Shown: positions 16,305 through 24,816 of the stretch, piece by piece | Layout of the letters: every line of letters starts with the position of its first letter | Position numbering within the stretch: position 1 is the first letter of the stretch | Origin: Ruegeria faecimaris | Lineage (GTDB): Bacteria > Pseudomonadota > Alphaproteobacteria > Rhodobacterales > Rhodobacteraceae | Length of the DNA stretch: 64,000 bases | Direction: 5' to 3' | Assembly: GCF_900182615.1 (NCBI RefSeq) | Contig: NZ_FXTE01000009.1 | Span: forward strand, 62,001-126,000 | Made by a program: the position numbers and the translations under genes | The notes under the pieces: generated by a model | Seen by the model: the letters and a program-made list of their open reading frames with translations, nothing else | Database searches by the model: none | What the model was told of the DNA's origin: nothing

Positions 16305-17753
16305 CTATTTTTCGGCTATTTGCGGGTTGCGACGCGGTTCGGAGGCGTCCAGCGGGAACACTTTAGCCGGGTTCAGCAACCATCCTGGATCGAACACATC
16401 TTTAACCGCCATCTGCGCCTCAAGATCGGCAGGGGCATATTGATGATGCATCAGATCGCGCTTTTCGATTCCCACACCGTGCTCGCCGGTCAGGCAACCG
16501 CCCTCATCCACACAAAGTTTCAGGATTTCCGCCCCGAACGCCTCACATTTTTCGAGGTCGCCGGGTTTGTTGGCATCAAACAGGATCAAAGGGTGCATGT
16601 TCCCGTCGCCGGCATGGAATACATTTCCAACCGGCAGGCCGAACTCATCGCTCAGCTCACCAATCCGGCGCAATACGGCGGGCAGCGCCGATACCGGGAT
16701 GGTCCCATCCAGGCACATATAGTCGTTCATCTGCCCCATGGCGCCAAAGGCCGATTTGCGGCCCAACCAGATCCGGGCGCTTTCATCCGCCGACTGGCTC
16801 TCGCGCAGTTCGACCGGATTGTGGCGTTTTGCAATCTCGACAATCTTGGCCAGCTGGCTGTCGATCTCGGCCTCCGAGCCTTCGACCTCGACAATCAACA
16901 ATGCTTCGCATTCCGGATACCCGGCATGCGCAAAGTTTTCGCAGGCCTGAATGCACAGGCGATCCATGAACTCAATCGCGACAGGCAAGATACCGGACTT
17001 GATGATGTCCGAAACGCATTGGCCTGCGATTTCATTGTCATCAAACCCCATCAGAACGGGCCGTGCGCCTTCTGGCTTGCGCAGGATGCGCAGGGTCGCC
17101 TCGGTGACGACGCCCAGTTGCCCTTCGGACCCGCAGATCACCCCCAGCAGGTCAAGACCCGGCGCGTCCAGATGAGCGCCACCGATTTCGACTACGCTGC
17201 CATCCATCATCACCAGGGTCACACCCAGCAGGTTGTTCGTGGTTACCCCGTATTTCAGGCAATGCGCCCCGCCGGAATTCATCGCGATATTGCCCGCAAT
17301 CGCGCAAGCCAGTTGCGACGACGGATCGGGGGCATAAAAGAAATCCTCTTCCTCGACCGCGCCGGTGACGCTCAGGTTGGTGCGCCCAGTCTGGACCTTG
17401 ATGAATCGGTTGTCATAATCAACCTCCAGCACGTCGTTCATCCGCGCCACGCCCAGTATGACGCAATCAGCTGTTGGCAGCGCCCCCCCGGCCAGCGACG
17501 TACCCGCACCACGCGGTACCACCGGCACGCCTTCGTCATGGCAAATGCGCAAGATATCCGAGACCTGCTGCGTGGTCGAAGGCAAAACCGCCAGCATCGG
17601 CGGGCATCTATAGGCGGTCAAAGCATCACATTCATAGGCGCGTGTCTCGGCCGGGTCATGAATGATCGCGTCGTCCGGCAGAACCCCCGACAGGCGCGCC
17701 ACCACCGCATCTTTGCGACGCAGGACATCAGGGCTTGGCTTTGGCATTTCCAT
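16305..17753 (-). CDS. glcD: Glycolate oxidase catalytic FAD subunit GlcD
   Basis: Catalytic FAD subunit of glycolate oxidase. I chose ATG 17753 (MEMPKPSP), 482 residues, because GGAG lies 7 bases upstream; the open frame extends far 5' but that part is unlike the family. The FAD-binding 4 motif VVPRGAGTSLAGGALPT is complete, followed by NIAMNSGGAHCLKYG. The C-terminal FAD-oxidase block has VGNVFHAGDGNMHP and GGCLTGEHGVGIEKR, with the His and Glu of this family. First gene of glcDEF. A palindrome lies 16 bases upstream, where a GntR-type glc regulator could bind, but no glcC is in the window. Confidence 0.95.
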   Translation of the reverse strand: MEMPKPSPDVLRRKDAVVARLSGVLPDDAIIHDPAETRAYECDALTAYRCPPMLAVLPSTTQQVSDILRICHDEGVPVVPRGAGTSLAGGALPTADCVILGVARMNDVLEVDYDNRFIKVQTGRTNLSVTGAVEEEDFFYAPDPSSQLACAIAGNIAMNSGGAHCLKYGVTTNNLLGVTLVMMDGSVVEIGGAHLDAPGLDLLGVICGSEGQLGVVTEATLRILRKPEGARPVLMGFDDNEIAGQCVSDIIKSGILPVAIEFMDRLCIQACENFAHAGYPECEALLIVEVEGSEAEIDSQLAKIVEIAKRHNPVELRESQSADESARIWLGRKSAFGAMGQMNDYMCLDGTIPVSALPAVLRRIGELSDEFGLPVGNVFHAGDGNMHPLILFDANKPGDLEKCEAFGAEILKLCVDEGGCLTGEHGVGIEKRDLMHHQYAPADLEAQMAVKDVFDPGWLLNPAKVFPLDASEPRRNPQIAEK

Positions 17754-17768
17754 GGCAGGCTCCTTGGT

Positions 17769-17789
17769 TTGGTAAAATAATATTACCAA
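17769..17789. promoter_or_regulatory. Palindromic operator candidate upstream of glcD
   Basis: Seven-base arms TTGGTAA (17769-17775) and TTACCAA (17783-17789) flank the 7-base AATAATA. TTGGT/ACCAA half-sites are typical of FadR-subfamily GntR regulators such as GlcC, though the spacing here is wider than usual. It lies between divergent glcD and the DUF599 gene and could act on both. A second palindrome, ACTTCCGGAAGT, lies at 17812-17823. Confidence 0.45.
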
Positions 17790-17835
17790 TTTGTCAGTAT
17801 GGCAAGTTCCGACTTCCGGAAGTACTGTCACGGCC

Positions 17836-18546
17836 ATGACCTGGATTGACCGCGCCGCTCTGTTTGCCCCTTTGGATTTTGCCGCCATAACGCTGATGAT
17901 GGGGGCCTGGCTGTGCCTTGGGTGGATGATCGAAAACCCGTCGCCAAAGAAGCGGTCAGTGGCCTTGATGATGGATGAGTATCGCCGCGACTGGATGCGC
18001 GAGATGGTCACACGCCAGCCAAGGATGTTTGACGCGCAGGTCGTGGCCACGATGCGGCAAGGCAGTACCTTCTTTGCCTCGACCACGATGATTGCCATCG
18101 GTGGTGGCCTGGCCCTGCTGGGCAATACCGAGCGTCTGGCCGGTGTCGCCAGTGATCTGGCCATCGGCAGCTTTCCAGCCCTGGTGTGGGAGATCAAGAT
18201 ACTCGCCGTCGTCCTGCTGCTGGCCAATGCCTTTCTGAAATATGTCTGGGCGCATCGTCTGTTCGGCTATTGCGCGGTACTGATGGCCGCGGTCCCGAAT
18301 GAGCCCGAAAATCCCATCGCCTATCCCCGCGCCACGCAATCGGCCGAGATCTGTGTCACCGCCGCCCGCAGCTTTAACCGCGGGCTGCGCTCTACCTATT
18401 TCGCACTGGCCTTGCTTGCATGGTTTCTGGGGCCACTCGCGTTGATCGTCGGCACAGTTATCACTGCAGGCCTGCTTTACCGACGCGAATTCGCCTCGCA
18501 ATCCCGCGCGATCTTGATGGCGCAGGTTGGCAACACGCAGTCGTGA
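17836..18546 (+). CDS. DUF599 family membrane protein
   Basis: A 236-residue inner-membrane protein I assign to DUF599, unknown function. I use ATG 17836 (MTWIDRAALFAPLDF); a TTG-initiated extension of 15 residues is less likely. There are four probable membrane segments (about residues 12-30, 74-92, 112-132 and 190-215), with the family-typical first loop MMDEYRRDWMREMVTRQPR and the block RSFNRGLRSTYFALALLAWF. It is divergent from glcDEF across 82 bases holding two palindromes. No sequence clue ties it to glycolate metabolism beyond this position. Confidence 0.8.
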   Translation: MTWIDRAALFAPLDFAAITLMMGAWLCLGWMIENPSPKKRSVALMMDEYRRDWMREMVTRQPRMFDAQVVATMRQGSTFFASTTMIAIGGGLALLGNTERLAGVASDLAIGSFPALVWEIKILAVVLLLANAFLKYVWAHRLFGYCAVLMAAVPNEPENPIAYPRATQSAEICVTAARSFNRGLRSTYFALALLAWFLGPLALIVGTVITAGLLYRREFASQSRAILMAQVGNTQS

Positions 18547-18698
18547 CCCCATGCCATCGCCGTGGCGTTGACGCCCGGCTTTTGGTTCTTACTTTTTGCC
18601 AGCAGGTTTTCATGTGGGTCGAAGCGAGCTTTTGGTCAACACGCAACGATTGTCCGATCTGAGTCCTGAGCAGCCGAGTAGCATTATCCTTGCCGACA

Positions 18699-18722
18699 AG
18701 ATTTGACAGTTAACTCAAATCT
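18699..18722. promoter_or_regulatory. Inverted repeat overlapping a -35-like box
   Basis: Perfect 8-base arms AGATTTGA and TCAAATCT around 8 bases, containing TTGACA (18703-18708), 39 bases before the start of the small secreted protein gene at 18761. It looks like an operator placed on a promoter. The matching -10 box is weak (AAGATG, 17 bases after). Confidence 0.4.
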
Positions 18723-18760
18723 GCCAAGATGCTTCAAATTTTTTAAAGAAAGATAGTTCC

Positions 18761-19105
18761 ATGAAAAAAGTGTTCGTAGGCATAGCAATAACTTTGTTGA
18801 CTTCGATGTCACCGGCCTTGGCTCAGGATATCGCGGCAGGGTCCAGACTTACGGTAACTTCCGACTGGCACTCAAAGAACGGAGGGCCTTACAGTCCGCA
18901 GATCGTATCTTGTAAATCCAACAGTGGTTTGTGCTTGCGAGACACTAATACTTCGCCGGTAAACAATCCGATGACAAAGACCAAGAACGGTCTGCAGGTC
19001 GTCTTCAAGGAATTCGGGGTCGTTTATTTGTTCAAGCCCAGTGGAAAGGGTACTTTTCACGACATGAACGGTAAACAAACTGGCAAGTTCAAGTGGTCTC
19101 AGTAG
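18761..19105 (+). CDS. Small secreted protein of unknown function
   Basis: A 114-residue exported protein. A Sec signal peptide (about residues 1-21, MKKVFVGIAITLLTSMSPALAQ) precedes a roughly 93-residue mature domain rich in Gly, Lys, Ser and Thr, with two Cys (IVSCKSNSGLCLRD) that could form a disulfide. No family is recognised. The AAAGAAAG before the ATG is a fair ribosome-binding site. Composition is lower in GC than the neighbours and codon use is mixed, hinting at a separate origin. It stands alone, with a possible operator 40 bases upstream. Confidence 0.65.
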   Translation: MKKVFVGIAITLLTSMSPALAQDIAAGSRLTVTSDWHSKNGGPYSPQIVSCKSNSGLCLRDTNTSPVNNPMTKTKNGLQVVFKEFGVVYLFKPSGKGTFHDMNGKQTGKFKWSQ

Positions 19106-19295
19106 CTTGAGAATCGAACGCTCAATTCGTGCTCTAGACACGCTCCGATAACTGTCTGTTTCACCTTGCATAGCTTGCATCAAAAATATGCTTCCAAATA
19201 TAAGCCTTGCTGCAGTGGGCAATTCCATAGACTTCGGCCGGGAGCTGATTCTATTAGAGCGAAGCTCTATACCGCCAAGAGTTTAGGATCGAAAC

Positions 19296-19643
19296 ATGCG
19301 ATATGTGATTCTCTGCACCTTTCTGGCCAGCCCCACCCTAGCCGATCCGCCAACGATCGAGCAGGTCAACGCCTCGTCCAGCGGTGGCAGTTGGCGTTTC
19401 GACGTGACGATCCGGCATCCGGACACCGGATGGGATCACTATGCCGATGGCTGGCGTGTGCTGGATATGGACGGGAATGAGCTGGGGATGCGTGTGTTGC
19501 ATCACCCGCATGAGACGGAACAGCCCTTTACCCGCTCGCTGGGCGGGGTGGCAATTCCTGATGGTACATCTCAGGTCCAGATACAGGCCCGTTGCAGCGT
19601 GGATGGCTGGGCAGACGAAACCATTGTTGTGCCGCTGAACTGA
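19296..19643 (+). CDS. Small exported protein, conserved-looking
   Basis: A 115-residue protein with a short signal peptide (MRYVILCTFLASPTLA, cut near residue 16). The mature part reads as a compact beta-rich domain: WRFDVTIRHPDTGWDHYADGW, then VLHHPHETEQPFTRSLGG, and ends VVPLN. This resembles the many small periplasmic proteins of Rhodobacteraceae that lack an assigned function. Composition is normal for the window. It converges on the flavodoxin-like gene, two bases separating their ends, so it is probably transcribed on its own. Confidence 0.7.
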   Translation: MRYVILCTFLASPTLADPPTIEQVNASSSGGSWRFDVTIRHPDTGWDHYADGWRVLDMDGNELGMRVLHHPHETEQPFTRSLGGVAIPDGTSQVQIQARCSVDGWADETIVVPLN

Positions 19644-19645
19644 CC

Positions 19646-20131
19646 TCAGAATACGCCCAACGCCAGCCCTGCGGCCATCGCCTGCCCCAAGTCGCGGCAT
19701 GTCTGCAGTGCTTCTTCGGGGATGCGTTTTTCGGCTAGGATCGCCTCGGGCGTTTGTGCATGGGTGCATATGATCAACGGCAACTGAACTTCTTTCAGCC
19801 GCCATCCGGTTGCAATTCGGGCCGTCTGTCGTGCCGCATTCTGCCCGTCGGACCCGGCACAGATCATCTGGGCAAAGGGGCGACCTTCGATGCGACCAAG
19901 AACCGGATAATAACAGCGGTCGTAAAACTCTTTCATCACGCCCGAAATCGCCGCCAGGTTTTCGGGTGCGCAGAAGATATAGCCATCTGCGGCCAGCAGA
20001 TCTTGGGGTCCGGCCCGCTCTGCGGGCTTCAAAACGGTGTCGGCCTCATCGTGCGCACCTTCGGCAGCAGCTTCGGCCATCTGCCGGGCGCCGCCGGTGC
20101 GTGAATGGTAAACGATCAATAGCTGCGCCAT
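19646..20131 (-). CDS. Flavodoxin-like NAD(P)H-dependent oxidoreductase
   Basis: A 161-residue flavoprotein of the flavodoxin/NADPH-dependent FMN reductase type. The FMN phosphate loop is at the start: IVYHSRTGGARQMAEAAAEG (residues 6-25). The second flavin loop is FCAPENLAAISGVMKEFYDRCYY, and an AGSDGQNAARQTARIATG loop follows. Cytoplasmic; substrate unknown. It begins one base after the rlmH stop, so it is likely translated from the rsfS-rlmH transcript. A link to ribosome maintenance is not evident. Confidence 0.82.
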   Translation of the reverse strand: MAQLLIVYHSRTGGARQMAEAAAEGAHDEADTVLKPAERAGPQDLLAADGYIFCAPENLAAISGVMKEFYDRCYYPVLGRIEGRPFAQMICAGSDGQNAARQTARIATGWRLKEVQLPLIICTHAQTPEAILAEKRIPEEALQTCRDLGQAMAAGLALGVF

Positions 20132-20132
20132 G

Positions 20133-20603
20133 TCAGACCCGGTGATAGGGACCGCCCGACAGGATGGTTGCGGCCCGATAAAGTTGCTCGGCCAGCATCA
20201 CACGGACCAGCATGTGGGGCCAGACCATGGACCCGAAAGAGATGGAGAAATCCGCCTCGGCGCGCAGATCAGGGTCTATTCCGTCGGCACCGCCAATAAG
20301 CAGCGCCAGATCCTGCCGCCCCGCATCACGCCAACCTCCCAGTTTTTGTGCAAAATCGGGCGAGGACATCACCCGCCCCCGTTCATCCAGCGTGCAGATT
20401 ACGGTGCCTTTGGGCAGCGCCTTGCGCAGCAATGTGGCCTCGGCCCCAATCCCTGCGTTTTTCTTGTCTTCGACCTCGATCACCCGCGCAGGCCCAAGGC
20501 CCAGCGCGCGGCCGGTCCGATCAAATCGGGTCAGGTAATCATCAAGCAGGGACTTTTCGGGTCCGGCGCGCAATCGCCCGACCGCAACTATGCTGATCCG
20601 CAT
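20133..20603 (-). CDS. rlmH: 23S rRNA pseudouridine-1915 N3-methyltransferase
   Basis: SPOUT-class methyltransferase that methylates pseudouridine 1915 in helix 69 of 23S rRNA on assembled 70S ribosomes. At 156 residues it has family length. The SAM-binding knot is visible: LALLIGGADGIDPDLRAEAD (about residues 99-118), then FGSMVWPHMLVRVMLAEQLYRA and the terminal GGPYHR. It follows rsfS by 44 bases, the common bacterial order rsfS-rlmH. Confidence 0.96.
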   Translation of the reverse strand: MRISIVAVGRLRAGPEKSLLDDYLTRFDRTGRALGLGPARVIEVEDKKNAGIGAEATLLRKALPKGTVICTLDERGRVMSSPDFAQKLGGWRDAGRQDLALLIGGADGIDPDLRAEADFSISFGSMVWPHMLVRVMLAEQLYRAATILSGGPYHRV

Positions 20604-20647
20604 ATCTCTCTCGCCGCCGACCCGTTAATGCAGGCCGGGATAGCGCC

Positions 20648-21010
20648 TCAGTTCGCCGAGGCGCTGCCGCCCGCAGGCTGCCACATCTTTTCCAGCTGAT
20701 AGAATTCACGCACTTCGGGGCGGAAGATATGAACGACCACGTCGCCCGTATCGATCAGCACCCAGTCGCCGGCATCCTTGCCTTCGACCTTCGAGGTGAA
20801 ACCGAATTCCTGCTTGATGCGATCCGTCAGCTTTTCCGCCATGGCCGAGACCTGACGGGTCGACCGACCCGAGGCAATAACCATGTGATCCGCGACGGAC
20901 GACTTGCCCTGCAGGTTGATCTGCACGACGTCTTCGGCCTTGTCATCGGAAAGTGAGGAAAGGATACGTTCAAGCAGCTTGTCGCTGATTGACTGAGAGT
21001 GGGCCATCAT
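20648..21010 (-). CDS. rsfS: Ribosomal silencing factor RsfS
   Basis: Binds ribosomal protein uL14 and blocks subunit joining when nutrients are short. I place the start at ATG 21010 (MMAHSQSISDKLLERIL), 120 residues, because its ATG overlaps the stop of a small upstream ORF (ATGA). A TTG at 21034 in the same frame lacks support. The family core is clear: AEDVVQINLQGKSSVADHMVIASGRSTRQV (about residues 27-56), then DAGDWVLIDTGDVVVHIFRPEVREFYQLEKMW. First conserved gene of the rsfS-rlmH-flavodoxin unit. Start uncertain by one codon (ATG ATG). Confidence 0.94.
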   Translation of the reverse strand: MMAHSQSISDKLLERILSSLSDDKAEDVVQINLQGKSSVADHMVIASGRSTRQVSAMAEKLTDRIKQEFGFTSKVEGKDAGDWVLIDTGDVVVHIFRPEVREFYQLEKMWQPAGGSASAN

Positions 21011-21063
21011 GTTGGCCCCATCTTCGGCGGGCAAACCCGCCTGAGTGTGTAGAGACAGGACAT
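21007..21063 (-). CDS. 18-residue leader ORF coupled to rsfS
   Basis: A small ORF, MSCLYTLRRVCPPKMGPT, preceded by a very strong ribosome-binding site (AAGGAGGACT just before the ATG at 21063). Its TGA (21009-21007) overlaps the rsfS ATG (21010) as ATGA, while rsfS itself has no good binding site. The ORF spans a GC hairpin, GGCGGG and CCCGCC around TTTG (21026-21041). A PP dipeptide (CPPK) could slow ribosomes. It probably serves as an initiation platform or sensor of translation for rsfS. It may instead be only a coupling device. Confidence 0.6.
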   Translation of the reverse strand: MSCLYTLRRVCPPKMGPT

Positions 21064-21172
21064 AGTCCTCCTTTGCTGCGCGCCATGATATCCCGGCGCC
21101 GGGGTACTAATAAGGTAGCAAGGAGATTGCAACATTTCAATGAACACGGGGTCAAAGGGCCGCAACGTTTGC

Positions 21173-22525
21173 TTAGTCGGTGGCAAGCTGTTGCGCATCG
21201 GTGTCGTCGTTCAGCACGCGCACCTCTCGCTGCGGGAAGGGGATCGAGATGCCTTCGGCCTGGAATGCGTCCCACAGCGCCAGATAGACATTGCCCCGTA
21301 TATTGGTCAGCCCTTTGGTCGGATCGCTGATCCAGAACCGCAGCACATAGTCCACGCTGCTGTCGCCGAAGCCGGTGATATGGCAAACCGCGTCATGTCC
21401 GCTGCCACTGAGCACACGCTCGACAGATTTAACCGCATGGATTGCCGTTGCCCGCACATTATGGGGGTCATCCGTGTAACTTGTGCCAAATGTCAGATCC
21501 AGCCGCACGAACCGGTCCGAATGCGACCAGTTCACCACCTGATTGGTGATCAAATCCTCGTTCGGGATCAGGTATTCGCGCCCATCCCGTGTGACCACCG
21601 AGACATAGCGCGCGCCCAGCGCGTTGATCCAGCCGAACGTGTCGCCCAGCGAAATCACATCGCCCGGTTTGATCGACCGATCCATCAGGATGATGATGCC
21701 CGAGATCAGATTCGACACCACTTTCTGCAAACCAAAGCCGATGCCGACGCCAATGGCCCCCGACAACAGCGCAATACCCGTCAAGTCAAAGCCCAGCGTC
21801 CGAATGGCGGCCATGAAGACGGCGCCATAGATGACGACCTGTAATCCCTTGGCCAACAAGACCTGCATTGACGGCGAGATATCGTCATTGCGTTTGAGGC
21901 CACGTTCAGCAGCACCGGTGCCAAGACGGGCCAGCGTCAACAACACGCCAATCAGCAAAAGCGCCTTGAGGATACCCAACGCCGAGAGGTGCAGATCCCC
22001 GATCGAGATCGCCACCCCATCCAGAAACCCGGCGACGTCATCGGTCAAGTTCAGCGCAATCAGCGTCGCATAGGCCCACATTGCCCATTTGAAAATTCGC
22101 CGCAGCGTCCGGTTTCGGACCAGACGGGCCACTAGCGCAATCGCCAGCCAAGCGGTAGCCAAAGTTGCTACCACCCCGATGATATAGCTGCGCGATGGCC
22201 AGGTGATCTGCTGCATCACCAGATACAGCATCCAGGACAGCGTGACGAAATAGACAAGCGTCAGACGTTGCATCAGCTGGATCAGCGTGCGCAACCGCCA
22301 TTTGGGCCAACCAGAGCGGGCACGGGCCCAGGCCTCCCATCGGCCCTGCGTAACCAGCTTCAACACATAGGCCAGCGCCCAGAGACCCAGGATGATGACC
22401 AGCTGATGTTGACGCCAGCCCGGTGTAATGACCAGATCGACCAGTCTATCGAATTGCAGGGAAAAGGCCTCGATCATGGTCTGATACAGATCAGACAGCG
22501 AACTGGGTATCAGGTCTGGGTTCAT
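21173..22525 (-). CDS. MscS-type mechanosensitive ion channel
   Basis: Inner-membrane channel of the small-conductance mechanosensitive family. I use ATG 22525 (MNPDLIPSSL), 450 residues, with GGAG upstream; the open frame extends 48 codons further. About six membrane segments lie between residues 38 and 270. The pore-lining TM3 is Gly/Ala rich (GIALLSGAIGVGIGFGLQKVVSNLISG), followed by the beta domain signature IKPGDVISLGDTFGWINALG and YLIPNEDLIT. It is longer than E. coli MscS (286), so belongs to the extended subgroup. Divergent from leuC. Confidence 0.92.
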   Translation of the reverse strand: MNPDLIPSSLSDLYQTMIEAFSLQFDRLVDLVITPGWRQHQLVIILGLWALAYVLKLVTQGRWEAWARARSGWPKWRLRTLIQLMQRLTLVYFVTLSWMLYLVMQQITWPSRSYIIGVVATLATAWLAIALVARLVRNRTLRRIFKWAMWAYATLIALNLTDDVAGFLDGVAISIGDLHLSALGILKALLLIGVLLTLARLGTGAAERGLKRNDDISPSMQVLLAKGLQVVIYGAVFMAAIRTLGFDLTGIALLSGAIGVGIGFGLQKVVSNLISGIIILMDRSIKPGDVISLGDTFGWINALGARYVSVVTRDGREYLIPNEDLITNQVVNWSHSDRFVRLDLTFGTSYTDDPHNVRATAIHAVKSVERVLSGSGHDAVCHITGFGDSSVDYVLRFWISDPTKGLTNIRGNVYLALWDAFQAEGISIPFPQREVRVLNDDTDAQQLATD

Positions 22526-22778
22526 GCACGTCTCCTGCTTGCCAGCTTGGACAGCGTTGACGCATGATGCAAGCCCGCCGCAGGATTGCGCCTTGATTGA
22601 CGGACTGACGCGATATATCTGATGCGCATGAGACTCAATCTGACCCCAGCACCTACGTTGCAAGACCACACGCGACTGCGTGAACGGTTCTTTGGGGCCG
22701 CCCGCACGGTTCTGGCCCGCCTATAAACGGCGTCCAGCCACTCGCCAGCTAAATCTCAATACATACGGGAGAGGACCG

Positions 22779-24182
22779 ATGTCCCCCAAAACACTCTATG
22801 ACAAGATCTGGGATGCCCATGTCGCGCACGAAGCCGATGATGGCACCTGCCTGCTGTATATCGACCGCCATCTGGTCCACGAAGTGACCAGCCCGCAGGC
22901 ATTCGAAGGCCTGCGCATGGCGGGTCGCAAGGTGCGCGCGCCGGAAAAGACCATCGCGGTACCGGATCACAACGTGCCCACCACGCCGGATCGCGTGAAC
23001 GGCATTGAAAACCCCGAGTCGCGCATTCAGGTCGAAGCACTCGACAAGAACGCCAAGGATTTCGGCATTCACTATTACCCGGTGAATGACGTTCGCCAGG
23101 GCATCGTGCACATCGTTGGCCCCGAACAGGGCTGGACCCTGCCCGGCATGACCGTTGTCTGCGGCGACAGCCACACAGCGACTCATGGAGCGTTTGGTGC
23201 GCTGGCCCATGGCATCGGCACGTCCGAGGTTGAACACGTTCTGGCCACGCAGACCCTGATCCAGAAGAAATCCAGAAACATGAAGGTGGAAATCACCGGC
23301 AAATTGCAGCCGGGTGTGACCGCCAAGGATATCACTCTGGCTGTGATTGGTGAGACCGGAACCGCTGGTGGCACCGGCTATGTCATCGAATATTGCGGCG
23401 AAGCGATCCGCAATCTGTCGATGGAAGGCCGCATGACCGTCTGCAACATGGCAATCGAAGGCGGCGCCCGCGCTGGCCTGATCGCCCCGGATGAGACCAC
23501 GTTCGAATATGTCAAAGGCCGCCCACACGCGCCGAAAGGGGCCCAGTGGGAAGCGGCGATGGACTGGTGGAAAACGCTGTTCACCGATGAAGACGCGCAT
23601 TTCGACAAGGTCATCACCCTGCGCGGCGAAGACATCGCGCCGGTCGTCACCTGGGGCACCAGCCCCGAGGACGTGCTGCCGATCACTGCATCCGTGCCTC
23701 ACCCCGAGGATTTCGAAGGTGGCAAAGTCGATGCGGCCCGCCGGTCCATCGAATATATGGGTCTGGAAGCCGGTCAGAAGCTCAGCGACGTCGAAATCGA
23801 CACCGTCTTTATCGGGTCCTGCACCAACGGCCGCATCGAGGACCTGCGCGCCGCTGCCGAGATTCTGAAGGGCAAAAAGATCAAGGACGGGATGCGGGCG
23901 ATGGTTGTGCCTGGTTCAGGCCTTGTCCGCGCGCAGGCCGAGGAAGAAGGTCTGGCCGAGATCTTCAAAGAGGCCGGGTTCGAATGGCGTTTGGCGGGAT
24001 GTTCCATGTGCCTGGCGATGAACCCCGACCAGTTGCAACCGGGCGAGCGCTGCGCCGCGACCTCGAACCGCAACTTCGAAGGCCGTCAGGGCCGCGGCGG
24101 GCGCACCCACCTGCTAAGCCCCGCAATGGCTGCCGCAGCGGCAATCACAGGACGGCTGACAGACGTCCGCGAGTTGATGTAA
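22779..24182 (+). CDS. leuC: 3-isopropylmalate dehydratase large subunit
   Basis: Aconitase-like enzyme isomerising 2- to 3-isopropylmalate in leucine biosynthesis. I take ATG 22779 ([11 protein letters not shown]), 467 residues, with GGGAGAGG upstream. The 4Fe-4S ligands are present: Cys348 in GSCTNGR and Cys408/Cys411 in [12 protein letters not shown]. The substrate motif [33 protein letters not shown] is intact (around residues 127-159). leuD follows after one intervening membrane gene. No leader peptide rich in Leu codons is seen upstream, so attenuation is not apparent. Confidence 0.97.
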   Translation: MSPKTLYDKIWDAHVAHEADDGTCLLYIDRHLVHEVTSPQAFEGLRMAGRKVRAPEKTIAVPDHNVPTTPDRVNGIENPESRIQVEALDKNAKDFGIHYYPVNDVRQGIVHIVGPEQGWTLPGMTVVCGDSHTATHGAFGALAHGIGTSEVEHVLATQTLIQKKSRNMKVEITGKLQPGVTAKDITLAVIGETGTAGGTGYVIEYCGEAIRNLSMEGRMTVCNMAIEGGARAGLIAPDETTFEYVKGRPHAPKGAQWEAAMDWWKTLFTDEDAHFDKVITLRGEDIAPVVTWGTSPEDVLPITASVPHPEDFEGGKVDAARRSIEYMGLEAGQKLSDVEIDTVFIGSCTNGRIEDLRAAAEILKGKKIKDGMRAMVVPGSGLVRAQAEEEGLAEIFKEAGFEWRLAGCSMCLAMNPDQLQPGERCAATSNRNFEGRQGRGGRTHLLSPAMAAAAAITGRLTDVRELM

Positions 24183-24219
24183 GCTGCCCTCATAACTGGA
24201 TATTTGAGGGATTTAAGAC

Positions 24220-24774
24220 ATGAGTGACTGGATCAAATGGCTCCTGATGGGGCTTCTGTCCATAGTGTTCGGCCTTTTTGTGCTGGGCGCGCCTGCAGTG
24301 GCGTCGATTGCCGTAACGGTGGTGACCGGCGTACTGCTGCTGATTTCAGGGGCATTGCAGGTGGTCGGTGGGTTCACCGTCGAGGGCACCGGCAACAAAA
24401 TCCTGTCGCTTATTATGGGTGCGGTGATGCTGTTTCTGGGCTGGTCCTTCCTGGATCACCCGCTGCAGGGCACCGTGACGCTGGCGACGGTCTGCCTGAT
24501 CCTGTTCATGGCAGGCGGTATTGCGCGGGTCATTTTGTCGTTCCAGATGAAAGGTACGCAGTATTTCTGGGCGACACTGATCTCGGGCGTGATGTCGATT
24601 GTTCTGGCGATGCTCATCTGGCGGTTCGCAGCAACCGATCCTGTCGTGCTGTTGCAACTGCTCGGCATCCTGCTGGGGATCGAGATGGTGTTCAACGGTC
24701 TGGGCCTGGTGTTCATGGCGCTCTTCATCAAAGACGCACCCAAAGACGAAACAACTGAAGCGAAACAAGCTTAA
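24220..24774 (+). CDS. HdeD/DUF308 family membrane protein between leuC and leuD
   Basis: A 184-residue inner-membrane protein of the HdeD (DUF308) type, named after an E. coli acid-resistance protein of unknown mechanism. Six hydrophobic segments fill residues 5-170, in the repeated two-helix pattern typical of the family (LLMGLLSIVFGLFVLGAP, then AVTVVTGVLLLISGALQVVGGF). The short charged C terminus (KDAPKDETTEAKQA) is probably cytoplasmic. It sits 37 bases after leuC and 42 bases before leuD on the same strand, so it is likely cotranscribed with both. Its link to leucine biosynthesis is unclear. Confidence 0.85.
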   Translation: MSDWIKWLLMGLLSIVFGLFVLGAPAVASIAVTVVTGVLLLISGALQVVGGFTVEGTGNKILSLIMGAVMLFLGWSFLDHPLQGTVTLATVCLILFMAGGIARVILSFQMKGTQYFWATLISGVMSIVLAMLIWRFAATDPVVLLQLLGILLGIEMVFNGLGLVFMALFIKDAPKDETTEAKQA

Positions 24775-24816
24775 ACGCGGGGCATGGGCGCGGCCCTCCC
24801 CCGCAGGAGTGTAGAC

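Noticed and set aside
21011..21034. TTG start for rsfS at 21034
   Set aside because: No ribosome-binding site for it, and the ATG at 21010 is coupled to the leader ORF.
22680..22778. Upstream extension of leuC
   Set aside because: The extra residues are unlike LeuC, and ATG 22779 has a good ribosome-binding site.
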